DNA from: Candidatus Bipolaricaulota bacterium
GTDB lineage: Bacteria > Bipolaricaulota > Bipolaricaulia > UBA7950 > UBA9294
Reading direction: 5' to 3'
Length of the DNA: 48,565 nucleotides
Assembly (NCBI GenBank): GCA_030611415.1
Contig: JAUWPW010000004.1
Location: forward strand, 1 to 48,565
Part shown: piece after piece, positions 25,675-33,137 of the stretch
Position numbering within the stretch: the stretch's first letter is position 1
How the letters are laid out: every line of letters starts with the position of its first letter
Position numbers and translations under genes: made by a program
The notes under the pieces: generated by a model
Told to the model about the DNA's origin: nothing
The model's input: the letters and a program-made list of their open reading frames with translations, nothing else
Databases searched by the model: none

Positions 25675-26297
25675 TGGGTAGATACACAAACCCGAAATGT
25701 AGGCTGTGTAGGAGAGAAGGAGAAAAGCTTTTCTTGAAAGGAGATCGCTGTTATACGCGTAGCTGTCCACTGACTGGGAATGCTTCCTTGCCGGGCGAGC
25801 GAGCAAAAAAACATCGATCGCGCATGAGCCACTACAGACTACAATTGCGGGAAAAGCAAAAGGTTCGACGAATCTATGGGATTGGCGAGCGACAGTTTCG
25901 TAACTATATGGAACAGGCAAAGCGCAAGAAGGGAATAACGGGCGATGTTTTGCTTGGCTTACTTGAGAAGCGTTTGGACAACATTGTTTATCGGTGTGGT
26001 TTCGCTTCGTCTCGTGCACAGGCACGTCAATTGGTCGTACACGGTCACTTCGGACGAAATGGGCGAAGTATAGATATTCCCTCCACATTATTGAATGAGG
26101 GTGATACGATTGCTGTCAAGAAAGGGCGGCGTGATCGAGTAAAAGATATTGTAGAGGCAAACAAGGAACGGCAGATTCCCAGTTGGATGGAGAAGAACCT
26201 AGAGGCAATGGAGTGCCAAGTAATTGCTCCTCCCAATGTGGAGGAAATCGGATACGCTATTGCCACGAACCTGATTATAGAGTTTTATTCTCGCTAG
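25674..26297 (+). CDS. rpsD: 30S ribosomal protein S4, zinc-binding form
   Basis: Assembly initiator of the 30S body. 207 residues. The N-terminal cysteines C9, C12, C26 and C31 form the zinc knuckle of the C+ type. The S4 RNA-binding domain includes LEKRLDNIVYRCGFASSRAQ and ARQLVVHGHFGRNGR. Followed by rpoA after an AGGAGG-containing gap. Confidence 0.97.
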   Translation: MGRYTNPKCRLCRREGEKLFLKGDRCYTRSCPLTGNASLPGERAKKHRSRMSHYRLQLREKQKVRRIYGIGERQFRNYMEQAKRKKGITGDVLLGLLEKRLDNIVYRCGFASSRAQARQLVVHGHFGRNGRSIDIPSTLLNEGDTIAVKKGRRDRVKDIVEANKERQIPSWMEKNLEAMECQVIAPPNVEEIGYAIATNLIIEFYSR

Positions 26298-26308
26298 GAG
26301 GTTGTCGC

Positions 26309-27259
26309 ATGGGTGAATTGGTCTTCCCGCAAGGGATAGATGTCAAAGAACTTGCTGCTACGCAAGGAAGAATTGTTATCCAGCCTCTTGAGCGCGGACA
26401 TGGCACTACTCTAGGGAATGCACTTAGGAGGATTCTCCTGTCTTCTATTCCAGGTGCTGCTGTGGTACGAGTAAATCTTGCGGGTGTGTACCACGAGTAC
26501 GATACGATTGAGGGGATTAAGGAGAGTGTGCTCGAGATTATTCTGAACCTTAAGGGCCTTTCCTTACGTCTGCATGACGATGAATTGAAACGACTCACAA
26601 TTGAAAAACGAGGTCCGTGTGAAGTGAAGGCCTCAGATATTGATTTGCCTCTAGGGGTTGAGATTGCCAACCCCGAGTTACACATCGCTACGTTGAACGA
26701 TCGAGGTAGACTGGAAATGGAGTTAGAAGTTGAATCAGGATTTGGTTACCGCTCGGCGGAAATGAACAGGCTAGAAGAAGCGCCTTTGGCTGTAATTCCC
26801 ATTGATTCAGACTTTTCCCCTGTAAGACAAGTGAACTTTGTCGTTGAAGGGACACGGGTGGGTGGAAGTACGGGATATGAGCAATTGATCCTTGATATGA
26901 CAACAGATGGGGGGATTAGACCGGAGGAAGCACTGTCGGAAGCAGCATCTATCCTGTGTCGGTACTTTGATCTGTTTAGTGGCTTTGCTGAGCATCCGTT
27001 TGGTATTGCTAAGGGAGCGGCAGAAGAGGAAGTTGATGTTCTGAGTGCTTCCCTAGAAGACTTGGAGATGGATCGGCGTGCTTGCAATCTTTTGAAAGAA
27101 GCGGAAATCACTACTCTGGGCAAGCTTATCTCTCGACCACGTGAGGAGTTGCTCGATATTCACGGTTTCGGTACCAAGTCCTTGAGCAAAGTGGAAGATC
27201 GTCTAAGGGAGTTGGGCTACGCGCTGGGAGATGAGGGTAAGGTAAGAGATGAGGCATAA
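26309..27259 (+). CDS. rpoA: DNA-directed RNA polymerase alpha subunit
   Basis: Assembly platform of RNA polymerase. 316 residues from ATG 26309, 7 bases after GGAGG. The N-terminal domain has LERGHGTTLGNALRRILLSS (near 30-49); the C-terminal domain, which binds UP elements and activators, has the helix-hairpin-helix LIKRPREEL-like segment LISRPREELLDIHGFGTKS near 275-293. Its stop codon overlaps the rplQ start by 11 bases. Confidence 0.97.
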   Translation: MGELVFPQGIDVKELAATQGRIVIQPLERGHGTTLGNALRRILLSSIPGAAVVRVNLAGVYHEYDTIEGIKESVLEIILNLKGLSLRLHDDELKRLTIEKRGPCEVKASDIDLPLGVEIANPELHIATLNDRGRLEMELEVESGFGYRSAEMNRLEEAPLAVIPIDSDFSPVRQVNFVVEGTRVGGSTGYEQLILDMTTDGGIRPEEALSEAASILCRYFDLFSGFAEHPFGIAKGAAEEEVDVLSASLEDLEMDRRACNLLKEAEITTLGKLISRPREELLDIHGFGTKSLSKVEDRLRELGYALGDEGKVRDEA

Positions 27260-27602
27260 GCGAAAGCGTAAGAAACTGGGTATGGCGAGCAGAAGCCAAA
27301 GGCAGAGCGTCTTGGCGAACATAGCTAAGGCACTAGTTTTGTACGACAAAGTGGATACAACACTTGCGCGAGCGAAGGCAGGGCAGCGATACGCAGAGCG
27401 TCTTGTTTCCTTGGGGCGACGAGGAGATCTACATGCGCGGCGAATCGCGTTTTCACGACTGCAGGACAAACCAGTCGTAGATAAGCTGTTCAGTGAGATA
27501 GCTGCGCGCTATGAGGACCGAGCGGGCGGGTACACCCGTGTAGTGAGACTTGGTCCGCGTAAAGGAGACGGTGCTGAACAAGCTCGGTTGATGTTCGTTT
27601 AG
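27249..27602 (+). CDS. rplQ: 50S ribosomal protein L17
   Basis: Tunnel-exit protein. 117 residues. MRHKRKRKKLGMASRSQRQS is followed by KAVTLARAKxxQRYAERL-like KVDTTLARAKAGQRYAERLV and GGYTRVVRLGPRKGDGAEQA. Last gene of the run; the following 57 bases up to the convergent tdh contain no obvious terminator with a T-tract. Confidence 0.96.
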   Translation: MRHKRKRKKLGMASRSQRQSVLANIAKALVLYDKVDTTLARAKAGQRYAERLVSLGRRGDLHARRIAFSRLQDKPVVDKLFSEIAARYEDRAGGYTRVVRLGPRKGDGAEQARLMFV

Positions 27603-27659
27603 TTGTCGATATCAACAGTGCATTCGCATTTCTGCAATGTCTTAATGCAAACCTGCTTC

Positions 27660-28622
27660 TTAATGAGTGGAGCCTAAGTGTTTTAACATATCTATTGTCA
27701 TGGACGGCAAATCAAAGCTGGGTTGCCATCCCCATTCTTTGCGTGCAGCGCTATCATCAATTCTTTTCGGCCATGAATCAGCGATCGCCTGCCTGAAATC
27801 AGGCTCATAATAGCAGGTAAAATCGGGGATCCACTTCTTGATCTCAGACGCCAATTGCTTGGCAGAGAAACTCATTCCCGCCAGGTTATAATCGCAGTGG
27901 TGTTTAAGTGAGGATAGATTTGCTTCCATCAGTTGGATACTTGCCTTGATACAATCTGGCATATACATCATTGGGAGAACGGTGTCTTCACGCACAAAAC
28001 AAGTATACCGTCTGTCTTTAATGGCGGCGTAGAAAACCTGTACCGCGTAATCTGTTGTACCACCTCCTGGGAGGGTCTCACTAGAGATGATCCCTGGGTA
28101 ACGTAATCCGCGTACATCCAAGCCAAACCGCTCGTAGTAGTAATTGCCCAGGAGCTCTCCGGCAACCTTTGTTACTCCATAGATTGTTGTTGGGCGCAGT
28201 ATGGTCTCCTGTGGAGCACTATTTCTGGGTGTCTCTGGGCCGAAAACAGCAATTGAACTGGGGACAAAGACTCTTTTCACATCATATCGTCTTGCAGTTT
28301 CGAGGATGTTGTGCAAGCCGTTGATATTTACATTCCAGGCAAGCTGCGGTTTCTCTTCACCTACCACCGAAAGGATTGCGGCCAGGTGGTAAATCGTGTT
28401 TATCTTATGCCGCTTTATGACTAGTTCGATTTCATCTCGATTGGTAACATCAATGATCTCGAACGGTCCAGTAGTACGTAGGGCGTCATCTGGTTTTGTC
28501 CGGTGTCCAGCAGCGATGATATTGTCATTTCCATATCGTTTGCGTAGTTCCATCGTGAGCTCGGATCCAATTTGGCCGACTGCGCCCGTTACTAAGACCT
28601 TCGGAGTATTCTTCTGTGTCAA
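27660..28622 (-). CDS. tdh: L-threonine 3-dehydrogenase, SDR (epimerase-like) type
   Basis: Oxidises L-threonine to 2-amino-3-ketobutyrate with NAD+. 320 residues from the TTG at 28622, chosen because AAGGAGAG (28628-28635) lies 5 bases upstream and it gives the family N-terminus. The Rossmann motif is TGAVGQIG at 12-19; Tyr148 and Lys152 form the catalytic YxxxK, with SS at 122-123; LPGGGTTDYAV is a hallmark of this threonine dehydrogenase branch against other sugar epimerases. Transcribed divergently from kbl, which carries out the next step. Promoter candidate at 28657-28685. Confidence 0.9.
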   Translation of the reverse strand: MTQKNTPKVLVTGAVGQIGSELTMELRKRYGNDNIIAAGHRTKPDDALRTTGPFEIIDVTNRDEIELVIKRHKINTIYHLAAILSVVGEEKPQLAWNVNINGLHNILETARRYDVKRVFVPSSIAVFGPETPRNSAPQETILRPTTIYGVTKVAGELLGNYYYERFGLDVRGLRYPGIISSETLPGGGTTDYAVQVFYAAIKDRRYTCFVREDTVLPMMYMPDCIKASIQLMEANLSSLKHHCDYNLAGMSFSAKQLASEIKKWIPDFTCYYEPDFRQAIADSWPKRIDDSAARKEWGWQPSFDLPSMTIDMLKHLGSTH

Positions 28623-28656
28623 TTCATCTCTCCTTTTCTTGTTACAGCAAACATGA

Positions 28657-28685
28657 ATTGTACGGAAAGATAGGGAAATGGACAA
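28657..28685 (-). promoter_or_regulatory. Candidate promoter of tdh
   Basis: Read on the minus strand: TTGTCC at 28685-28680, a 17-base spacer and TACAAT at 28662-28657. The -10 is good and the -35 weak. It starts back to back with the kbl promoter, so a shared regulator could act on the 177 bases between the two genes. Confidence 0.4.
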
Positions 28686-28706
28686 AGCGTGTGTAGGCAA
28701 CAGTGG

Positions 28707-28736
28707 TTGGGAATGAGGCTGTTTTTTGAATAGAAT
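28707..28736 (+). promoter_or_regulatory. Candidate promoter of kbl
   Basis: TTGGGA at 28707-28712, an 18-base spacer and TAGAAT at 28731-28736; leader of about 55 bases to the GTG start of kbl. Found by eye; moderate match. Confidence 0.35.
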
Positions 28737-28798
28737 AGGGATTGTTCAGACGGTTTAGTCACGCCTAGGATTAGATTCGCAAAGGAGAGGTGATTTAA

Positions 28799-30001
28799 GT
28801 GAGCGTCAATAGAAACCCCACGCAGTACTTGAAGGAAGAGTACGAGCGCTTGTTGAGCGAGAAGTTAACTTGGGAGCCGAGGGAACTTCAGAGCAGCAGT
28901 GGAGCGGATTGTAGGATGGATGGCAAGCAAGTGATAATGCTCGCGGCAAACAACTATCTGGGTCTGTCAACTCACCCCAGGGTTGTTAATGCCATGATAA
29001 AAGCAACTGGGGAATACGGCGCTGGCGCTGGAAGTGATCGCTCAATTGCCGGAGACATGGATGTCCACGAGCAATTGGACAGCCGGCTCGCCAGGTTTAA
29101 AGGAGCACCGGCTTCTTTGACTTACCAGACTGGTTTTATGGCTAATGAGGGACTAATTCCACAATTGGCTACCCGTGGTGATCTATTTGTCTCTGATGAA
29201 TTGAACCATGGATCGATTATAGACGGAATTCGGCTCTCTCACGCGGATAGGGCAGTCTATAGGCATAAGGATGTAGACGATTTGGCAAGGGTGATGAAAG
29301 AGGCAGAAGAACATGATCCTCAATATCGACAGATTTGGATTGTGACCGATGGTGTGTTTTCCATGGATGGAGACCTCGCGCCACTTGCTGACATTGCGAA
29401 GATTGCTCGGGAACATGGGGCCGGTGTATATGTAGATGATGCGCATGGTGAAGGTGTACTTGGAGAAAAGGGGCGCGGGATTGTAAGCCATTTTGGGTTG
29501 AGCCACAAGGAAATACATGCGGAAATGGGAACTTTCTCCAAGGCTTTTGGGGTAGTCGGAGGACATGTCTCCGGTAGTGAGTTTCTGCGGAAGTTTGCGC
29601 TGAACAAGTCTAGGAGCTGGCTGTTAAGCGGGGCAGTGCCGCCGGGAGTGGCCGCTGCGTGCATTGCTGCGATCGATGTACTTGATAGCGAGCCACAATG
29701 GTTGGATAAGTTATGGGAGAATAGGAACTACTTTATCAATGCAGTTCAAGAGCTTGGATTTGATACGGGCAATAGCGAGACACCGATTGTACCGATCATG
29801 TGCGGAGACAGCGGGACGGCAAGAGAGCTAACGGATTTCGTTTGGGAGAAAGGGATCTATGTTCTTCCTATCGTTTTCCCAATGGTGGCAAGAGGTAAGG
29901 CAAGGATTCGAGTGCAGCTTTCAGCAAAGCACACAAAAGATCAGTTAGATCAGGCGATTGCCGCATTTAAGAAAGGTGGAGAAAAACTTCACTTGATTTA
30001 A
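28799..30001 (+). CDS. kbl: Glycine C-acetyltransferase (2-amino-3-ketobutyrate CoA ligase)
   Basis: PLP enzyme that splits 2-amino-3-ketobutyrate with CoA into glycine and acetyl-CoA. 400 residues. The PLP lysine is Lys248 in GTFSKAFG; Asp213 and His216 (VYVDDAHGEG) hold the cofactor. It belongs to the alpha-oxoamine synthase family with BioF and serine palmitoyltransferase; the divergent threonine dehydrogenase gene makes the Kbl assignment the natural one. GTG start behind AAAGGAGAGG. The mini-ridA and dipeptidase genes follow on the same strand. Confidence 0.92.
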   Translation: MSVNRNPTQYLKEEYERLLSEKLTWEPRELQSSSGADCRMDGKQVIMLAANNYLGLSTHPRVVNAMIKATGEYGAGAGSDRSIAGDMDVHEQLDSRLARFKGAPASLTYQTGFMANEGLIPQLATRGDLFVSDELNHGSIIDGIRLSHADRAVYRHKDVDDLARVMKEAEEHDPQYRQIWIVTDGVFSMDGDLAPLADIAKIAREHGAGVYVDDAHGEGVLGEKGRGIVSHFGLSHKEIHAEMGTFSKAFGVVGGHVSGSEFLRKFALNKSRSWLLSGAVPPGVAAACIAAIDVLDSEPQWLDKLWENRNYFINAVQELGFDTGNSETPIVPIMCGDSGTARELTDFVWEKGIYVLPIVFPMVARGKARIRVQLSAKHTKDQLDQAIAAFKKGGEKLHLI

Positions 30002-30014
30002 GAGAGAGGTAGAA

Positions 30015-30140
30015 ATGAAAGAGGTTATTGCAACAAATGATGCCCCGCTGGCGGTCGGTCCGGCTCGCTCATGTATTCAGGTAGCAGCACTTCCTCAAGG
30101 AGCAAGAGTCGAAATAGAGGCAATTGCGTGCCTACAATAG
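30015..30140 (+). pseudogene. ridA: RidA (YjgF/UK114) gene reduced to its two ends by an in-frame internal deletion
   Basis: A 41-codon frame with an AGAGAGAGG ribosome-binding site starts MKEVIATNDAPLAVGP, the RidA N-terminus, and ends LPQGARVEIEAIACLQ, the RidA C-terminus. Normal RidA has about 125 residues, so about 85 middle residues, including most of the barrel core and the catalytic Arg, are gone, yet the frame is open. RidA removes reactive 2-aminoacrylate and related imines from amino-acid breakdown, which fits the threonine genes just upstream. Stop at 30138-30140 lies shortly before the dipeptidase start. It cannot be an active deaminase in the known way; a residual peptide is possible. 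Confidence 0.75.
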
Positions 30141-30156
30141 GCGGTACAATCACGTG

Positions 30157-31188
30157 ATGTTCTTTGATGCTCATTGCGACACTGTGTTGAAAGTTATCAG
30201 TGGGAATCTAGACTTTAATACAGGGGAGGGCAAGGCTCATGTTACCCTCCCCGGGATGCTTTCAGCAGGAAGCTGCGCGCAGGTGTTTGCCTGTTTTGTG
30301 TTGAGTGACGAGCACCCAGGCAGAGAGCGGGAAGTGGCCCTGGGTATGATCCAGACGATTGTCCGGATGGCCACAAGAAGTGAGGGTAAGATGAAGATTG
30401 CTCTCAGCGCTTCGGAGCTTCATAGTGCGTGCGATGGCGGTCCGATTGCCGCCCTCATCGGACTAGAGGGCGCAGATCCGCTAGAAGGAAGAGCTGAGAA
30501 CCTGCACTATTTCTACGAGCTTGGCGTGCGTGATCTGATTCTTGCATGGAAGGATAACCCCTTTACAGGAACTACATTCGGTAGGAACACACCACTTACC
30601 GAGGAAGGGAAGAAGCTGGTTGCGATTGCTGAAGAGCTTAAAGTGATGATTGATGTATCCCATCTTTCAGATGTTGCGTTTGATGACATATGCAATACTG
30701 CAAAGCGTCCGTTCATTGCCAGCCACTCCAATTGTCGGGCATTATGTCCAGACAGACGCAACCTGACCGATTTAATGGTCCACAGGCTTGCGGAGCGTGG
30801 CGGAGTGATGGGGATCAACCTTTCTTCCGACTTTCTCGATCCTGTTTTCCGTGAGAAGTTGAAGTCCTACAGGCGTAAGGTTCTAGCGGACAAGAGGACT
30901 CCTGAGGAGCTTGATCGATTTCGCGCAAATGTCGCTACCTGGCCATGCCCATCGATCGAGTGGGTGACAAGACACATTCTCCACGCGATCAATGTTGGCG
31001 GTGAAGATTGCATCGGTCTCGGTGGGGATCTTGATGGGGTTACCAGTATTCCAAAGGGGCTTGAAGGAATTGCTGACTACAGCAAGCTGCCCGATCTTTT
31101 CCTCTCGGCTGGTCTCAGCACCGGGCAGGTGGAGAAGATTTGTTACCAGAACTTCAAGCGTGTGTTTTGTGAGGTGTTACCCAGCTGA
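30157..31188 (+). CDS. Membrane dipeptidase (peptidase family M19)
   Basis: Zinc dipeptidase of the renal-dipeptidase family. 343 residues from ATG 30157. The metal ligands are all visible: His and Asp in FDAHCDT, Glu in GLEGADPLEG, His in IDVSHLSD, His in IASHSNC and Asp in GGDLDGV. No signal peptide, so probably cytoplasmic. The frame is open back to TTG 30124, but the family begins just before FDAHCDT; GTG 30154 is also possible. Likely cotranscribed with kbl; substrate unknown (such enzymes cut various L,L- and L,D-dipeptides). Confidence 0.9.
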   Translation: MFFDAHCDTVLKVISGNLDFNTGEGKAHVTLPGMLSAGSCAQVFACFVLSDEHPGREREVALGMIQTIVRMATRSEGKMKIALSASELHSACDGGPIAALIGLEGADPLEGRAENLHYFYELGVRDLILAWKDNPFTGTTFGRNTPLTEEGKKLVAIAEELKVMIDVSHLSDVAFDDICNTAKRPFIASHSNCRALCPDRRNLTDLMVHRLAERGGVMGINLSSDFLDPVFREKLKSYRRKVLADKRTPEELDRFRANVATWPCPSIEWVTRHILHAINVGGEDCIGLGGDLDGVTSIPKGLEGIADYSKLPDLFLSAGLSTGQVEKICYQNFKRVFCEVLPS

Positions 31189-31277
31189 ACCGGAGACATT
31201 GCCGCTAGTCTATATTTCATCAATGGCACTGCTGTACTTATTTCCTTAGTTCGACAGGGCTTGTCTGCGACGTTAAG

Positions 31278-33089
31278 CTAATCCACAGTGAGTGTCTTGC
31301 TTAGATTGCGGGGAAAATCAGGGTCGATCCCTCGCGAGGTGCTCATATAGTAGCTTATGAGTTGAAGTGGCAGGACAGCAAGAAGTGGGATCAGTTCTTG
31401 CCTTGTATCGACAAGTAGCAGATATTCGTCTACGTTATCCCGCAGTAGCTTGCTTGGAGCAGCGACTACGATTGAGTGTCCACCACGGCAGGCGACCTCA
31501 TTAACGTGGTTTACCATCATGGCTGTGTCTTGTGGGGCAGTAACAAAGAGGACCGGATAGTTGGCATGTACGGCTGATAGCGAGCCGTGCTTAAACTCAG
31601 AACTGAGCATCCCCTCACAATGCGCGTAGGTTATTTCCTTCAGTTTGAGCGCTCCTTCCATTGCTATGCCAAGTGTCACTCCATAACCCAGGTAGTACAT
31701 TTCATCATGAGGGTTGAGGAGGTCGGCCGTGTGGCGTGCAGCGGAGTCAGTCGCAGTAAGGGTTTCTGCGATAAGATCAGGAACGCAGCCCCAATCAATG
31801 TGCGATCCATGGCGTCGCAGTTTGTCAGCCAAATAGAGGAACAAAATCGCCTCGTTCAGAAAGGTTTTCGTTGCGGGAACGCTAATCTCATAGCCGCAAG
31901 CGAGCGGAAGGTAGTGGTTGGATGCATGCATTAATGTAGAGCCAAGGACATTCAGTATGCCCAAAATCTGTGCCCCTGATAAACGGGCTGCGTTAAGTGC
32001 ATTTAGCACATCTTTTGTCTCTCCGCTCTGGCTCACAAAGACTACCGCGTCAGTTGGTTTGAGGGTGTGCATTAGGGTCTCCGTAAACTGGGGCGCAAGC
32101 ACGGCGATTGCTGGAATGGTGGCTAGCTGGTTGAAATACGCTGCCCCGACTACACATGCATGGTAGCTTGTTCCACAACCAACAAAGTAAAGATGGTGCG
32201 CGTTACTCAGGGCTTTCACGAATGGGGCAACGTGGGGGGATGCCTCGAGCCAGTGGATCAACTCCGCTGCTGTGTACGGCTGTTCGTGAATCTCCTTCTC
32301 CATGAAGTGAACATAACCGCCTTTCTGGGCTACTTCCATCCCTTTTGTGAATCTCTCCGGGATTCGGTGGACCAGTTCTCCGGTGGATACCTGGCGGATC
32401 TCTACTCGGTCAGGCCATAGGGTGACCATCTCTCCATCCTGTAGTCGTAAGATCTTGTCCGTTAGAGGCAGGATAGAAGGAAGATCGGAAGAAACGCAAG
32501 TGGCTTGGTGGGCAATTCCCACAACAAGGCCAGAGCCATTCTTGATTGCGTACAGAGGACGGTGCCCACTCGTATTTTCTTCATTCCTTGAAGCAATTAC
32601 AAATGCATAGTCTCCTTCTAAGTCTTCCGCCGCTTTCCGAATTGCTTCGATCATGTTATAGCCTTGATTGATGTAGCGTTCTACGGCATGCACACAACTT
32701 TCTCCATCATTGGTTCCACGAACCACCATGCCTTCCGCGATGAACTCCTCACGCAAGGAAACGTTATTGACTATGTTTCCGTTGTGAGCGCCAACTAAGT
32801 TGGCTTTCGAGTCAAGGTGAGGTTGGGCGTTTACTTGTGAGGGAGAGCCAAAAGTAGCCCAGCGCAACTGCACGATACCTCGCTGCCCTTTCATTGTGTC
32901 AAATCTCAATCGTTTGTTCACTTCATCAATCTTGCCAGCATCTTTCCTTAGGTCAATTTGGCCTTCTCTATCGATGGTTGCACAGCCGATGGAATCATAG
33001 CCTCGATAGGCAAGCCGCCGACCCGCGTCAAGCAAGATATTCCCCAATGGTTGTTCGTTACTAGTAACAATTCCAAAGATTCCGCACAT
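31278..33089 (-). CDS. glmS: Glutamine--fructose-6-phosphate aminotransferase (isomerizing)
   Basis: Makes glucosamine-6-phosphate for peptidoglycan and LPS. 603 residues. Class II glutaminase domain: Cys2 becomes the N-terminal nucleophile (MCGIFGIV), with RWAT at 76-79 and HNGN at 102-105. SIS domains: CGTSYHA, SQSGETKD, KLKEI, FKHGSL and the C-terminal NLSKTLTVD, whose Lys forms the sugar Schiff base. Deviations: RWATHG reads RWATFG, NAHPH reads NAQPH, and EELKHGP reads SEFKHGS. These leave the core residues intact. Preceded by a near-perfect palindrome and GGGGG; a glmS ribozyme does not fit in the 48-base gap. Its upstream neighbour on the same strand is the two-kinase gene. Confidence 0.9.
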   Translation of the reverse strand: MCGIFGIVTSNEQPLGNILLDAGRRLAYRGYDSIGCATIDREGQIDLRKDAGKIDEVNKRLRFDTMKGQRGIVQLRWATFGSPSQVNAQPHLDSKANLVGAHNGNIVNNVSLREEFIAEGMVVRGTNDGESCVHAVERYINQGYNMIEAIRKAAEDLEGDYAFVIASRNEENTSGHRPLYAIKNGSGLVVGIAHQATCVSSDLPSILPLTDKILRLQDGEMVTLWPDRVEIRQVSTGELVHRIPERFTKGMEVAQKGGYVHFMEKEIHEQPYTAAELIHWLEASPHVAPFVKALSNAHHLYFVGCGTSYHACVVGAAYFNQLATIPAIAVLAPQFTETLMHTLKPTDAVVFVSQSGETKDVLNALNAARLSGAQILGILNVLGSTLMHASNHYLPLACGYEISVPATKTFLNEAILFLYLADKLRRHGSHIDWGCVPDLIAETLTATDSAARHTADLLNPHDEMYYLGYGVTLGIAMEGALKLKEITYAHCEGMLSSEFKHGSLSAVHANYPVLFVTAPQDTAMMVNHVNEVACRGGHSIVVAAPSKLLRDNVDEYLLLVDTRQELIPLLAVLPLQLISYYMSTSRGIDPDFPRNLSKTLTVD

Positions 33090-33108
33090 AGATTGGTCCC
33101 CCTTTTCT

Positions 33109-33132
33109 TGTGTGAATAGTCCTATTCACACA
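33109..33132. promoter_or_regulatory. Palindrome in the glmS leader
   Basis: Two perfect 11-base arms (TGTGTGAATAG, 33109-33119, and its complement CTATTCACACA, 33122-33132) around 2 bases. It lies within the 48-base gap between the two-kinase gene and glmS, about 10 bases upstream of the glmS ribosome-binding site. Symmetry and spacing suit a dimeric repressor site; as RNA it could be a hairpin that separates the two genes' expression. No T-tract follows, so it is not a standard terminator. Confidence 0.5.
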
Positions 33133-33137
33133 CACAA

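Noticed and set aside
27603-27659. Terminator between rplQ and tdh
   Set aside because: Only weak complementarity (TGCATT/AATGCA at long distance) and no T-tract.
33090-33137. glmS ribozyme
   Set aside because: The gap upstream of glmS is 48 bases, far too short for the conserved core, and is filled by a palindrome.
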